Source of the DNA: Xaviernesmea oryzae
GTDB taxonomy: Bacteria; Pseudomonadota; Alphaproteobacteria; Rhizobiales; Rhizobiaceae
Length of the DNA: 64,000 nt
Assembly: GCF_900177415.1 (NCBI RefSeq)
Contig: NZ_FXAF01000002.1
Span: forward strand, 186,001 to 250,000
Direction: 5' to 3'
The translations under genes were made by a program, and so were the position numbers. The stretch's first letter is position 1; each line of letters starts with the position of its first letter. Positions 16,074-25,703 of the stretch are shown one piece after another. The notes under the pieces are model-generated. The model was not told the origin of the DNA, searched no databases, and was given only the letters and a program-made list of their open reading frames with translations.

Positions 16074-16451
16074 TCAATTCAACGAGGCCGGCGCGCGGCC
16101 GTTGAGCCTTGCCGTCAGGTTCTCGAGCCGGGAGGCGAGTTCGCCGAGCGCCGAGACCACGACCTGCTCGTTGTGCTGCTGGGTTTCGAGCGCGCCGTCG
16201 CTGTTCGCCTTGAGCGCTGCGACCTCCGCTTCGAGCTTGCCGATCTTGCGCGTCGCCTCCGACAGCTCGTCCATGATCATGATGCCGGCCATGACGGTGA
16301 TCCTCAGATCGCCGATCTCGCCGAACTGGCCCTTGAGATGCCCGACATAACGGTCGAAGCGCGCGGCAAGCTCGGTCAGGTGGTCTTCCTGGCCCTCTTC
16401 GCAGGCCATGCGATAGGCCTTGCCGTCGATCGTCACCGTTACCTGGGCCAT
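16074..16451 (-). CDS. zapA: ZapA, Z-ring-associated cell-division protein
   Basis: 125-aa protein that bundles FtsZ filaments. The N-terminal globular domain is typical (VTVTIDGKAYRMACEEGQEDHLTELAARFDRYV as residues 3-35), followed by a long coiled coil (LSEATRKIGKLEAEVAALKAN). It is preceded by the DUF4164 gene (28-nt gap) and followed by 6S RNA, the order seen in related alphaproteobacteria. Confidence 0.92.
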   Translation of the reverse strand: MAQVTVTIDGKAYRMACEEGQEDHLTELAARFDRYVGHLKGQFGEIGDLRITVMAGIMIMDELSEATRKIGKLEAEVAALKANSDGALETQQHNEQVVVSALGELASRLENLTARLNGRAPASLN

Positions 16452-16479
16452 GGCATTCCCTTCCGATCCAGTTGCCGCA

Positions 16480-16752
16480 TCAGCGGTCGAGCACGGCGCG
16501 GATGGTCTCCATCGCCGTCACCAGGCGCCGCGAAACCTCCCGGTTCACCTCTTCCAGGCGGTTGGCGCGGAATTGCGACTGGTCGAGCTCCTGGGCAAGC
16601 CGCGCCCGGTCCGCATGCACCCGGCGGACCTCGCCTTCCACGTCCTGGGCTTCGCGCTGGCGTTCGATCCGCGCGTCGACGGCGCTTTCAAGGTTGCCGA
16701 TCGCCGCCCTGAGCTCCGAGATCACCGTCTCGATCGTCTTTTCCGCCGGCAT
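16480..16752 (-). CDS. DUF4164 coiled-coil protein, ZauP-like
   Basis: 90-aa protein that is almost wholly coiled coil (IGNLESAVDARIERQREAQD, RARLAQELDQSQFRANRLEEV). In Caulobacter a coiled-coil partner of ZapA, ZauP, is encoded next to zapA and helps focus the Z-ring; position, size and composition here suggest the same role, though sequence identity was not tested. It is divergent from tkt, with the promoters of both in 16753-17104. Confidence 0.78.
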   Translation of the reverse strand: MPAEKTIETVISELRAAIGNLESAVDARIERQREAQDVEGEVRRVHADRARLAQELDQSQFRANRLEEVNREVSRRLVTAMETIRAVLDR

Positions 16753-17104
16753 GAAAAGCCTTCCCGTCTGCGTGAAGGCAATCGAATCGCATCGACCGCC
16801 TTCCCAATAAGGACCGCAGATTATTCGCGGGTCGCGGGCCGGTCAATCAATCCGGGCGGACCCGGCCTGTTCTAGCTGTGGATCGTGTGCCGTCTTTCCC
16901 GCCCGTTTCCGGCTGCGGCGGGGTCTGCACGGAATTCGGGCAGAGGCTGCGGGAAACTTCATCATCATGGCGCGATCGGGCCCGTGCTTTTGTTGACTTG
17001 CGCGTTGCACCTGCTAAGGATCAGCCGCTCCCCGATGGTCCCTGGTCCACCCCCTGGTGGAACCGGCAGGATCGTGACCGACACTCGGAAAAAGCGGATT
17101 AGCT
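16753..17104. other. Divergent promoter region, zauP-zapA / tkt
   Basis: About 350 nt without a gene. On the plus strand TTGACT (near 16993) followed after 17 nt by AAGGAT is a weak promoter candidate for tkt. No strong repeat or palindrome was seen, and no dyad like those upstream of fbaB and pyk. Confidence 0.4.
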
Positions 17105-19087
17105 ATGACCTCTCGCGACAAACATAACCGGATGGCGAATGCGATCCGATTCCTTGCCATGGATGCTGTGGAAAAGGCCAATTCCGGCCACCCCGGCCTG
17201 CCGATGGGCGCCGCCGACATCGCGACCGTGCTCTTCACCCGCTATCTGAAATTCGACCCGAAGAACCCGCTCTGGCCGGACCGCGACCGCTTCGTGCTGT
17301 CCGCCGGCCACGGTTCCATGCTCCTCTATTCGCTCCTCTATCTCACCGGCTACGAGGACATGACGATCGAGGACATCAAGCAGTTCCGCCAGCTCGGCTC
17401 CAAGACCGCCGGCCACCCGGAATACGGCCATGCCTCCGGCATCGAGACGACCACCGGCCCGCTCGGCCAGGGCATTGCCAACGCCGTCGGCATGGCGATC
17501 GCCGAGCGCAAGCTGGAGGAGGAGTTCGGCTCCGACCTGCAGAACCATTATACCTATGCGCTCTGCGGCGACGGCTGCCTGATGGAAGGCATCAGCCAGG
17601 AGGCGATCGCGCTTGCCGGCCATCTGAAGCTCAACAAGCTGGTGCTCTTCTGGGACAACAACAACATCACGATCGACGGCCCGGTCAGCCTTGCGGACTC
17701 GACCGACCAGGTGATGCGCTTCAGGGCCGCCCACTGGAACACGATCGAGATCGACGGCCACGACACCGACCAGATCGCCGCCGCGATCGAGGCCGCCCAG
17801 AAGTCCGACCGCCCGACCTTCATCGCCGCCAAGACGATCATCGGCTTCGGCGCTCCGAACAAGGCCGGCACCCACAAGGTGCACGGTTCGCCGCTCGGCG
17901 CCGAAGAGATCGCCGCCACCCGCAAGGCGCTGAACTGGGAAGCGGAAGCCTTCGTGGTTCCCTCCGACGTTCTCGATGCCTGGCGGCTGGCCGGCCTGCG
18001 CTCGACCACGACCCGCAAGGAATGGGAAGACCGCCTCGCCGCCGCTAACGCCGAGAAGAAGGCCGAGTTCGTCCGCCGCTTCGCCGGCGACCTGCCCGGC
18101 AGTTTCGACAGCGCCATCGACGCCTTCAAGAAGAAGATCATCGAGAACAATCCGACGGTCGCGACCCGCAAGGCTTCCGAAGACGCGCTCGAAGTCATCA
18201 ACGGCCTGGTTCCCGAAATGCTCGGCGGCTCCGCCGACCTGACGCCCTCGAACAACACCAAGACCAGCCAGATGAAGGCGATCACGCCGACCGATTTCTC
18301 CGGCCGCTACATGCATTGGGGCATCCGCGAGCACGCGACGGCCGCGGCCTTGAACGGGATCGCGCTGCACGGCGGCCTGATCCCCTATTCCGGCGGCTTC
18401 CTGATCTTCTCGGACTATTGCCGCCCCTCGGTCCGCCTTGCCGCTCTCATGGGCATCCGCGTCATTCACGTCTGGACGCATGACTCGATCGGCGTCGGCG
18501 AAGACGGCCCGACCCATCAGCCGGTCGAACACCTGGCATCCCTGAGGGCGATCCCGAACCTGCTCCTCTTCCGCCCGGCCGACGAGACCGAGACGGCGGA
18601 ATGCTGGCAGATCGCGCTCAAGGAAAAGCACCGCCCGTCGGGCCTGGCGCTCACCCGTCAGAACCTCGCGCCGGCCCGCAAGACCTATGAAGAGAAGAAC
18701 CTCTGCGCCAGCGGCGCCTACGAGCTCGTCTCGGCCGCCGATGCCAAGGTGACGATCTTCGCGTCGGGCTCCGAGGTCGAGATCGCGCTGAAGGCCCAGG
18801 CCGCGCTCGACGGCAAGGGCATCGCGACCCGCGTCGTCTCCGTTCCCTGCGTCGAGCTTTTCCTGGACCAGCCGGAAGACTACCAGAACGCCATCATCGG
18901 CAATGCGCCGGTCAAGATCGCCGTCGAAGCGGCCGTCCGCGAGGGCTGGGATCACTTCATCGGTCCGAAGGGCATCTTCATCGGCATGAAATCGTTCGGC
19001 GCCTCCGGCCCGGCCAAGGATCTCTTCAAGCATTTCGGCATCACCGCGGAAGCGGTCGTCGAAGCAGCCGAGAAAGAGCTCGCCTGA
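17105..19087 (+). CDS. tkt: Transketolase
   Basis: Thiamine-diphosphate enzyme of the pentose phosphate pathway, moving two-carbon units between sugar phosphates. 660 aa, the normal length. Visible are the N-terminal [13 protein letters not shown], the TPP motif [13 protein letters not shown] ... NNITIDG, the pyrimidine-domain segment [19 protein letters not shown] and the C-terminal domain. It opens the plus-strand glycolytic group and is 46 nt before gap. In the Entner-Doudoroff-using rhizobia this gene also supplies erythrose 4-phosphate. Confidence 0.97.
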   Translation: MTSRDKHNRMANAIRFLAMDAVEKANSGHPGLPMGAADIATVLFTRYLKFDPKNPLWPDRDRFVLSAGHGSMLLYSLLYLTGYEDMTIEDIKQFRQLGSKTAGHPEYGHASGIETTTGPLGQGIANAVGMAIAERKLEEEFGSDLQNHYTYALCGDGCLMEGISQEAIALAGHLKLNKLVLFWDNNNITIDGPVSLADSTDQVMRFRAAHWNTIEIDGHDTDQIAAAIEAAQKSDRPTFIAAKTIIGFGAPNKAGTHKVHGSPLGAEEIAATRKALNWEAEAFVVPSDVLDAWRLAGLRSTTTRKEWEDRLAAANAEKKAEFVRRFAGDLPGSFDSAIDAFKKKIIENNPTVATRKASEDALEVINGLVPEMLGGSADLTPSNNTKTSQMKAITPTDFSGRYMHWGIREHATAAALNGIALHGGLIPYSGGFLIFSDYCRPSVRLAALMGIRVIHVWTHDSIGVGEDGPTHQPVEHLASLRAIPNLLLFRPADETETAECWQIALKEKHRPSGLALTRQNLAPARKTYEEKNLCASGAYELVSAADAKVTIFASGSEVEIALKAQAALDGKGIATRVVSVPCVELFLDQPEDYQNAIIGNAPVKIAVEAAVREGWDHFIGPKGIFIGMKSFGASGPAKDLFKHFGITAEAVVEAAEKELA

Positions 19088-19133
19088 GCCTGAACCATTC
19101 ACCAGAGACCTGTAAAAGCGGGAGTATCAAGAA

Positions 19134-20144
19134 ATGACAGTCAAGGTTGCCATCAACGGGTTCGGCCGCATCGGCCGCAACGTTCTGCGCGCCATCGTGG
19201 AATCCGGCCGCACCGACATCGAAGTCGTCGCCATCAACGACCTCGGCCCCGTCGAGACCAACGCCCACCTGCTGCGCTACGATTCCATCCACGGCCGTTT
19301 CCCCGCCGAAGTGAAGGTCGAGGGCGACACGATCACGGTCGGCGGCGGCAAGCCGATCAAGGTGACGGCGATCAAGGACCCGGCGACCCTGCCGCACAGG
19401 GAACTCGGCGTCGACATCGCGATGGAATGCACCGGCATCTTCACCGCCCGCGAGAAGGCCGCCGCGCACCTGACGGCCGGCGCCAAGCGCGTCATCGTCT
19501 CGGCTCCGGCCGACGGCGCCGACCTCACCGTCGTCTACGGCGTCAACCACGACCAGCTCACCAAGGATCACCTGGTCATCTCCAACGCGTCCTGCACCAC
19601 GAACTGCCTGGTTCCGGTCGTCAAGGTTCTCGATGACGCCGTCGGCATCGACCACGGCTTCATGACGACGATCCATTCCTACACCAACGACCAGCCGTCG
19701 CTCGACCAGATGCACAAGGATCTGTACCGCGCCCGCGCTGCCGCCCTCTCGATGATCCCGACGTCGACCGGCGCCGCCAAGGCCGTCGGCCTCGTCCTGC
19801 CGCATCTGAAGGGCAAGCTGGACGGCACGTCGATCCGCGTGCCGACCCCGAACGTCTCGGTCGTCGACTTCAAGTTCGTCGCCAAGAAGGCGACCACGGT
19901 CGCCGAGATCAACGAGGCCATCAAGGCTGCCGCCAACGGCAAGCTGAAGGGCGTCCTCGGCTACACGGAAGAACCGCTCGTCTCGCGCGACTTCAACCAC
20001 GACAGCCATTCCTCGATCTTCGCGATCGACCAGACCAAGGTCATGGAAGGCAATTTCGTGCGCATCCTCACCTGGTACGACAACGAATGGGGCTTCTCCA
20101 ACCGCATGTCGGACACGGCGGTCGCGCTTGCGAAGCTGATCTGA
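19134..20144 (+). CDS. gap: Glyceraldehyde-3-phosphate dehydrogenase
   Basis: NAD-dependent type I GAPDH, 336 aa. The nucleotide-binding [13 protein letters not shown] and the active-site SNASCTTNC with Cys154 are complete, as is the C-terminal [12 protein letters not shown]. It follows tkt by 46 nt with no terminator between, and a strong terminator follows it, so tkt-gap is probably one transcript. This is the only gap gene in the window and should serve both glycolysis and gluconeogenesis. Confidence 0.98.
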   Translation: MTVKVAINGFGRIGRNVLRAIVESGRTDIEVVAINDLGPVETNAHLLRYDSIHGRFPAEVKVEGDTITVGGGKPIKVTAIKDPATLPHRELGVDIAMECTGIFTAREKAAAHLTAGAKRVIVSAPADGADLTVVYGVNHDQLTKDHLVISNASCTTNCLVPVVKVLDDAVGIDHGFMTTIHSYTNDQPSLDQMHKDLYRARAAALSMIPTSTGAAKAVGLVLPHLKGKLDGTSIRVPTPNVSVVDFKFVAKKATTVAEINEAIKAAANGKLKGVLGYTEEPLVSRDFNHDSHSSIFAIDQTKVMEGNFVRILTWYDNEWGFSNRMSDTAVALAKLI

Positions 20145-20188
20145 GGCAGGAAGTCAGCCCTAACCTTCGCCAAAACCCACGTCGCATC

Positions 20189-20222
20189 ACCCCCTTCTTT
20201 CAAAGGAGGGGGTTTTCTTTTT
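20189..20222 (+). terminator. Rho-independent terminator after gap
   Basis: ACCCCCTTCTTT (20189-20200) pairs with AAAGGAGGGGGT (20202-20213), one G-T pair, one-base loop, followed by a T-rich run. It closes the tkt-gap transcript. Confidence 0.85.
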
Positions 20223-20258
20223 GGCTACCACCAACCATTAGGTCCGGAGCGACCCAAG

Positions 20259-20430
20259 CCCCCCTCTGCCCTGCCGGGCATCTCCCCCACAGGTGGGGAG
20301 ATCACAAGCGGCAAGCTCTTCCCATCAAGCGGGCCTAATTCCGTACAGCTACGGCTGTTGTTTGGGAAAGCCGGTGCGCCCAGCCGATCTCCCCACCTGT
20401 GGGGGAGATGCCCGGCAAGGCAGAGGGGGG
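20259..20430. repeat. 45-bp inverted repeat pair, rhizobial mosaic type
   Basis: The segment 20259-20303 recurs in inverted orientation at 20386-20430 with a single mismatch, enclosing an 82-bp spacer without a gene. Each arm holds its own palindrome (ATCTCCCC ... GGGGAGAT). It lies in the 530-nt gap between gap and cvrA; the rest of that gap, 20431-20675, shows nothing beyond the cvrA ribosome site. Confidence 0.8.
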
Positions 20431-20675
20431 CCGAAACGGCACGTCTTCAAAAAATTCCCGCCTTCGGCACCAAGGGATGCGTCCACCTTTTTCCTACCCT
20501 GCCCTTCTCTTGCCGGAATTGTTCCTCCCTAATCAAGCGGTTGTATCGATTCGCCCGGCCTTCGGCCGGGATCTGCCCCATTCTTGCAGAGCCGCATCGC
20601 GGCACGGCACAGTTCCGGCTTGCGGGACTGCGGGCGAGGATCGTGCGAGGTGCGAGAGAGGAAGGAACCGCGTAG

Positions 20676-22529
20676 GTGGAGGCGTTCTACATCATCCTGC
20701 TGGTCGGCACGGTCCTCGTGCTGGCAGCTGCGCTTTCGAGCCTCCTCGCCTTCCGCTTCGGCGCCCCCCTCCTCCTGGTCTTCCTCTCGATCGGCCTTGT
20801 CGCCGGCGTCGACGGGCTCGGCATCAATTTCGAGAACTATCCCTTCACGTTCATGCTGGGATCGGTGGCGCTGGCGATCGTGCTCTTCGATTCCGGCTTC
20901 ATGACGCCGGTACATTCCTTCCGCATCGCCGCCGCGCCGTCGCTGACCCTTGCCTCGGTCGGCGTCCTGCTGACGGCCGGCATTTTCGGTCTTGTCGCCG
21001 CGCTTTTCCTCGGTTTCTCCTGGCTCGAGGGCCTGCTCCTGGGTTCGATCGTCGCCTCCACCGATGCGGCGGCGGTCTTCTTCCTGCTGCGCATCGGCGG
21101 CATCAACATCCGCGACAAGGTGCGCTCGACGCTGGAGGTGGAATCCGGCACAAACGATCCGATGGCGATCTTCCTGACGGTGGCGCTTTCGGAACTCATC
21201 GCCACCGGCCAGGGCTTTTCCGGCCTCGACCTGCATTTCCTGCTGGGTTTCATCGAGGAAATGGGGCTCGGCCTGATCTTCGGCCTGCTCGGCGGCATGA
21301 TGATCGTGTGGGTGCTGAACCGCTTCACCTCCGACCGCGGCCTTGCGCCGATCTTCGTGCTGACGCTGGCGCTGCTCGTCTTCGCCTTCACCGGCGTCAT
21401 GGGCGGCAGCGGCTTCCTCGCGGTCTACGTCGCCGGCATCTATTCCGGCAACCGCAAGATGTTCGCCAAACCGCAGATCGTCCGTTTCAACGAGGGGCTG
21501 ACCTGGCTTGCCCAGATCATCATGTTCCTCGTGCTCGGCCTGCTTGCCACGCCGTCGCAGTTCCCGGCCATCCTGCTTCCGGCGATCGGGCTTGCGGTTT
21601 TCCTGATCTTCGTCGCCCGGCCGATCGCGGTCTGGCTGAGCCTCCTGCCCTATGACTTCACGCAGCAGGAGATCGGCTTCGTCGCCTGGGTCGGCCTGCG
21701 CGGCGCGGTATCGATCCTGCTCGCGATCATGCCGATCCTGAGCGGCGTCGAGAACGGGCATCTCTATTTCAACACGACCTTCATCATCGTGCTCGTCTCG
21801 CTTCTGGTGCAGGGCTGGACGATCAGGCCGGTCGCCGAAAGGCTCGGCCTCATCATCCCGCCGCGCATGGGGGCCGTGGACAAGGTCGAGCTCGACCTGC
21901 CCGGCAAGGCGACCCATGAACTGATCTCCTACCGCGTCATGAAGGACAGCCCGATCCTGCAGGGCGAGCGCATTCCGCGCTGGGCCATGCCTTCCCTCGT
22001 CATCCGCGACGGCCGCAGCATCCGCTACCAGTATGCCGGACGGCTGAAGGAAGGCGATCAGGTCTATCTTTTCGTCGCGCCGAACTACACCAAGCTGCTC
22101 GACCGCACCTTCGCGAGCCAGGTGCCGGTCGACGAGGACGACGCGGAATTCTTCGGCGCCTTCGCGATCTCGCCGACGCGGCCCGCCAAGGAGCTCGACG
22201 CGGCCTACGGCCCCGGCCTGCTTTCCCCCAACGAGCAGAACATGACGGTCGGCGACCTGATAACCTCGCGGCTCGGCGGGCGGGCGGATTATGCCGACCG
22301 CATCCGTTTCGGCTCGATCGTGCTGATCGTCCGCGAACTCGACGAGCACGAACATATCCGCAGCATCGGCATTTCGCTGGAGCCGGTGGAGCCTGCGACA
22401 AACCTGCCGATCTTCATCAACATGCGCGAGATCGCCCACCGCATCCGCGACCTGATCCGCAGATATCGCGGCAGGCCGACACCGGAAAACGGAGCGACGC
22501 CCCCGAAAGGCCCGACGCCCGCGGCGTGA
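20676..22529 (+). CDS. cvrA: Potassium/proton antiporter, CvrA (NhaP2) type
   Basis: 617-aa inner-membrane CPA1 antiporter. About 12-13 membrane helices fill residues 1-385, with the ion-site segments SIVASTDAAAVFFLL and LEVESGTNDPMA. A cytoplasmic RCK_C-type domain (about 400-480) and a CorC/HlyC-like domain follow, the layout of CvrA. It begins with GTG 20676, preceded by GGAAGGA. It interrupts the glycolytic series between gap and pgk, separated by terminator and repeats upstream. Confidence 0.9.
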   Translation: MEAFYIILLVGTVLVLAAALSSLLAFRFGAPLLLVFLSIGLVAGVDGLGINFENYPFTFMLGSVALAIVLFDSGFMTPVHSFRIAAAPSLTLASVGVLLTAGIFGLVAALFLGFSWLEGLLLGSIVASTDAAAVFFLLRIGGINIRDKVRSTLEVESGTNDPMAIFLTVALSELIATGQGFSGLDLHFLLGFIEEMGLGLIFGLLGGMMIVWVLNRFTSDRGLAPIFVLTLALLVFAFTGVMGGSGFLAVYVAGIYSGNRKMFAKPQIVRFNEGLTWLAQIIMFLVLGLLATPSQFPAILLPAIGLAVFLIFVARPIAVWLSLLPYDFTQQEIGFVAWVGLRGAVSILLAIMPILSGVENGHLYFNTTFIIVLVSLLVQGWTIRPVAERLGLIIPPRMGAVDKVELDLPGKATHELISYRVMKDSPILQGERIPRWAMPSLVIRDGRSIRYQYAGRLKEGDQVYLFVAPNYTKLLDRTFASQVPVDEDDAEFFGAFAISPTRPAKELDAAYGPGLLSPNEQNMTVGDLITSRLGGRADYADRIRFGSIVLIVRELDEHEHIRSIGISLEPVEPATNLPIFINMREIAHRIRDLIRRYRGRPTPENGATPPKGPTPAA

Positions 22530-22640
22530 GGCCTGCCGCCGTCGGCGCGAATATGCGCAAGTTCCACCTGGCGCCTTGCGTCATCGGTCAGGCATAGTAT
22601 GGTCCGCTCGAACTTTCCTTAAAGCAAGTGGATCAGCATC

Positions 22641-23843
22641 ATGGCGGCCTTCAAAACCCTTGACGACCTCACCGATATCGCAGGCAAGCGCGTTCTCGTG
22701 CGCGTCGACCTCAACGTCCCCGTCGCCGGCGGCAAGGTGACCGACACGACGCGCATCGAGCGCGTGGCGCCGACGATCCTCGAACTTTCCAAGAAGGGCG
22801 CCAAGGTCATCCTGCTCGCCCATTTCGGCCGGCCCAAGGGCGAGCCGGTCGCCGACATGTCGTTGTCCCTGATCGTCACGGCCGTCAACGAAGTGCTCGG
22901 CCGCAAGATCATCTTCGCCTCCGACTGCATCGGCCCCGAGGCCGAGCAGACGATCGCAGGGATGGCGAACGGCGATATCCTGCTGCTCGAAAACACCCGT
23001 TTCCACAAGGGCGAGGAAAAGAACGAGGCGGCCTTCACCGAAGCGCTCGCCAAGAACGGCGACATCTTCGTCAACGACGCCTTCTCGGCCGCCCACCGCG
23101 CCCATGCCTCGACCGAGGGCCTTGCCCATCACCTGCCCGCCTATGCGGGGCGCACCATGCAGGAAGAGCTGGAGGCGCTGGAAAAGGGCCTCGGCAATCC
23201 GGCCCGCCCCGTGGTGGCGATCGTCGGGGGCGCCAAGGTGTCCACCAAGATCGACCTCCTGATGAACCTCGTGAGACAAGTCGACGCGCTGGTGATCGGC
23301 GGCGGCATGGCCAATACCTTCCTCGCCGCCAAGGGCGTCAATGTCGGCAAGTCGCTCTGCGAGCACGATCTCGCCGACACGGCCAACCAGATCATGATCG
23401 AGGCGGCGTCTGCGGGCTGCGCCATCGTGCTGCCGGTCGACGGCGTCGTCGCCCGCGAGTTCAAGGCGGGCGCGGCCAACGAGGTGGTCGATATCGACAA
23501 GATCCCGGCGGACGCCATGGTTCTCGACGTCGGTCCGAAATCGATCGAGGCGATCAACGACTGGATTTCCCGCGCCGCGACGCTCGTCTGGAACGGCCCG
23601 CTCGGCGCCTTCGAGATCGAGCCGTTCGACAGGGCGACGGTGGCCGCGGCCAGGCATGCGGCGGACCAGACCAAGGCCGGCAAGCTCACCTCCGTCGCCG
23701 GCGGCGGCGATACGGTGGCGGCGCTGAACCATGCCGGCGTAGCCGACGACTTCTCCTATGTCTCGACGGCCGGCGGCGCCTTCCTCGAATGGATGGAAGG
23801 CAAGGAACTTCCGGGCGTCTCCGTTCTCTCGAAGACGGCCTGA
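22641..23843 (+). CDS. pgk: Phosphoglycerate kinase
   Basis: Interconverts 1,3-bisphosphoglycerate and 3-phosphoglycerate with ADP/ATP. 400 aa, normal length. [44 protein letters not shown] and the C-terminal [10 protein letters not shown] are the family hallmarks. It has its own 111-nt upstream gap after cvrA and lies 218 nt before fbaB. Confidence 0.98.
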   Translation: MAAFKTLDDLTDIAGKRVLVRVDLNVPVAGGKVTDTTRIERVAPTILELSKKGAKVILLAHFGRPKGEPVADMSLSLIVTAVNEVLGRKIIFASDCIGPEAEQTIAGMANGDILLLENTRFHKGEEKNEAAFTEALAKNGDIFVNDAFSAAHRAHASTEGLAHHLPAYAGRTMQEELEALEKGLGNPARPVVAIVGGAKVSTKIDLLMNLVRQVDALVIGGGMANTFLAAKGVNVGKSLCEHDLADTANQIMIEAASAGCAIVLPVDGVVAREFKAGAANEVVDIDKIPADAMVLDVGPKSIEAINDWISRAATLVWNGPLGAFEIEPFDRATVAAARHAADQTKAGKLTSVAGGGDTVAALNHAGVADDFSYVSTAGGAFLEWMEGKELPGVSVLSKTA

Positions 23844-23922
23844 TCGTCGTATGCCTGCAACGAAGCGCGCCTATATAGGGCGGCGCGCTTCGTTATTAAC
23901 CGCCTTGAAAATATTCAGATAT

Positions 23923-23955
23923 TTTAAACGATTGAAATAATTTCAATCGTTTAAA
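23923..23955. promoter_or_regulatory. Double LacI-type operator upstream of fbaB
   Basis: Perfect inverted repeat with 15-bp arms (23923-23937 and 23941-23955) around TAA. Each arm, TTTAAACGATTGAAA or its complement, is itself a loose dyad with a central CG as in LacI/GalR operators, and a further partial copy TTTTAATCGA lies at 23958-23967. The dyad is in the 218-nt gap before fbaB. A LacI-family regulator of central carbon genes (PckR in S. meliloti, from memory) is a candidate ligand. Confidence 0.65.
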
Positions 23956-24061
23956 CATTTTAATCGAGGATTTCCCTTTAAAAAAACTTCTGTTATCCGC
24001 GAATGGCAGCTTAGGGAGATATGCGCGCGTTTGGCGCCAACTTTAGGGACAGGAGTGTAGT

Positions 24062-24958
24062 ATGGTGGACGCGAAGATGTTGAACAAGATGAGTTCTGCG
24101 CCCGGATTTATCGCGGCGCTGGACCAAAGCGGCGGTTCAACACCTGGAGCGTTGCGTCTTTATGGCGTGTCCGAGACCGACTATCAGGGCGACGAGGAGA
24201 TGTTCCGCCTGATACACGCCATGCGCGTCCGCATCATGACCGCGCCCGCCTTCAAGGGCGACAAGGTCATCGGCGCCATCCTGTTCGAGCGGACCATGGA
24301 CGGCGACGTCGATGGTGAGCCCGTTCCGTCCTATCTCTGGGAAAAGCGCGGCGTCGTGCCCTTCCTCAAGGTCGACAAGGGTCTCAATGCCGAGGAAAAC
24401 GGCGTTCAGACGATGAAGCCGATGCCCGATCTGGATGCTCTCCTGATCCGCGGTCGCGAAAAGGGTATCTTCGGAACCAAGATGCGCTCGGTGATCGCCC
24501 ATGCCGACAAGGCCGGGATCGCCGCCGTCGTAAAGCAGCAGTTCGAGGTGGCGCGCCAGATCATCGCCCAGGGCCTCATGCCGATCATCGAGCCTGAAGT
24601 TTCCATCAAGAGCCCGACGAAGGAACAGGCCGAAGCCATTTTGCGCGACGAGATCGCGCAGCAGCTGGACAAGCTTCCCGCAGGCGAGACAGTCATGCTC
24701 AAATTGACGATCCCGACGGTCGCCGATTTCTACGCGCCTCTGGTCGCCCACAAGTCGGTCGTGCGCGTCGTCGCCCTTTCCGGCGGCTACAGCACCGCGG
24801 ACGCCTGCGAAAAGCTCAGCCATAACCACGGCATGATCGCGAGTTTCTCGCGCGCGCTGGCGGAAAACTTGCGCGTCTCCATGAGCGACGCGGAGTTCGA
24901 TGCGAGCCTGGCCGAAACGATCGATCAGATCTACGCAGCAAGCGTCAACAAGTCCTGA
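24062..24958 (+). CDS. fbaB: Fructose-bisphosphate aldolase, class I
   Basis: 298-aa Schiff-base aldolase of the bacterial class I group (MSSAPGFIAALDQSGGSTPG, ILFERTMDGDVDG, VPFLKVDKGL, VALSGGYSTADACEKL). It cleaves or forms fructose 1,6-bisphosphate; in rhizobia the class I enzyme is associated with gluconeogenesis. AGGAG lies just upstream of ATG 24062. The large dyad at 23923-23955 is its obvious regulatory feature, and a terminator follows at 25034-25073. Confidence 0.95.
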   Translation: MVDAKMLNKMSSAPGFIAALDQSGGSTPGALRLYGVSETDYQGDEEMFRLIHAMRVRIMTAPAFKGDKVIGAILFERTMDGDVDGEPVPSYLWEKRGVVPFLKVDKGLNAEENGVQTMKPMPDLDALLIRGREKGIFGTKMRSVIAHADKAGIAAVVKQQFEVARQIIAQGLMPIIEPEVSIKSPTKEQAEAILRDEIAQQLDKLPAGETVMLKLTIPTVADFYAPLVAHKSVVRVVALSGGYSTADACEKLSHNHGMIASFSRALAENLRVSMSDAEFDASLAETIDQIYAASVNKS

Positions 24959-25033
24959 TGCGATCCCGATGACCGGTCGTGCGCCTTCTCGCGCCGCGCG
25001 GAGATCGACAGCCCGACCGCCGCTTCTTCACGG

Positions 25034-25073
25034 AAACGAAAGCCGCTCCGGCAACGGGGCGGCTTTTCGTTTT
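25034..25073 (+). terminator. Terminator after fbaB
   Basis: AAACGAAAGCCGC (25034-25046) pairs with GCGGCTTTTCGTTT (25060-25073), with a single bulged T, giving a strong hairpin with T-runs. Confidence 0.75.
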
Positions 25074-25149
25074 GGGACCGGCCGGACCGGCAAGCCGCGA
25101 TGAACCGGATTGGCCGCACAGCGTTCCTTCGGGTGATGGAGGTGAAGCC

Positions 25150-25596
25150 ATGACAGACCTGGAAACGACGGTCCGCGAATTCTTCAACGACTACGGCAGG
25201 ATCAGCAACGATGCGCTCAAGGATGAGTCGCTGGTCGACATCGACAGGATCACGGCTTTCTTCGCCGCGTATTTTGTCGGTTCGACGCCGCAGGCGGTGT
25301 TCGGCGGAGCCAATGACGAAAAACTTCGCGAAGTGATCCCGCAGGGATTTGCGCGCTATCGCGAGGTCGGCGGCAGGCAGATGCTGATGACCGGAATGAA
25401 GGTCACGCCGCTCAACGATCTTCATGCGGTCGCGGAGGTCGGCTGGGATTTCGTCTATGTCGGCAAGGCCGGTGAAAACGGCAATATCCGCTTCACCAAC
25501 TTCTACTTCGTGACCCTCGCCGGCGGTCAGCCCAGGATCTTTGCCTATGTCACCGGCGACGAGGAGAAGGCGATGAAGGATCACGGCCTGATCTGA
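25150..25596 (+). CDS. SnoaL/NTF2-like fold protein
   Basis: 148-aa small alpha-beta protein. The start MTDLETTVREFFNDYGRISND and the pattern helix-helix-helix then long strands (DLHAVAEVGWDFVYV, IRFTNFYFVTLAGGQPRIFAYVTGDEEKAM in separate segments) fit the NTF2-like/SnoaL fold. No catalytic residues can be assigned. GGAGGTGAAGCC precedes ATG 25150. It stands alone between the fbaB terminator and phzF. Confidence 0.7.
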   Translation: MTDLETTVREFFNDYGRISNDALKDESLVDIDRITAFFAAYFVGSTPQAVFGGANDEKLREVIPQGFARYREVGGRQMLMTGMKVTPLNDLHAVAEVGWDFVYVGKAGENGNIRFTNFYFVTLAGGQPRIFAYVTGDEEKAMKDHGLI

Positions 25597-25703
25597 CCGG
25601 TTGCGAGGCTTCGGTTTTATTGATCGGTGAATCAGAAAGATTGGCTGGTGCCGGGAAAGTTCGTCGGTTAACTAACTAACGAACCAATTCCGGGAGCGCC
25701 GCC

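Noticed and set aside
17099..19102. 667-codon open frame opposite tkt
   Set aside because: Caused by high third-position GC in tkt; no domain, no ribosome site.
25655..25690. Operator before phzF (GTTCGT ... ACGAAC)
   Set aside because: Arms of only 6 bp with a long spacer; not distinguishable from chance.
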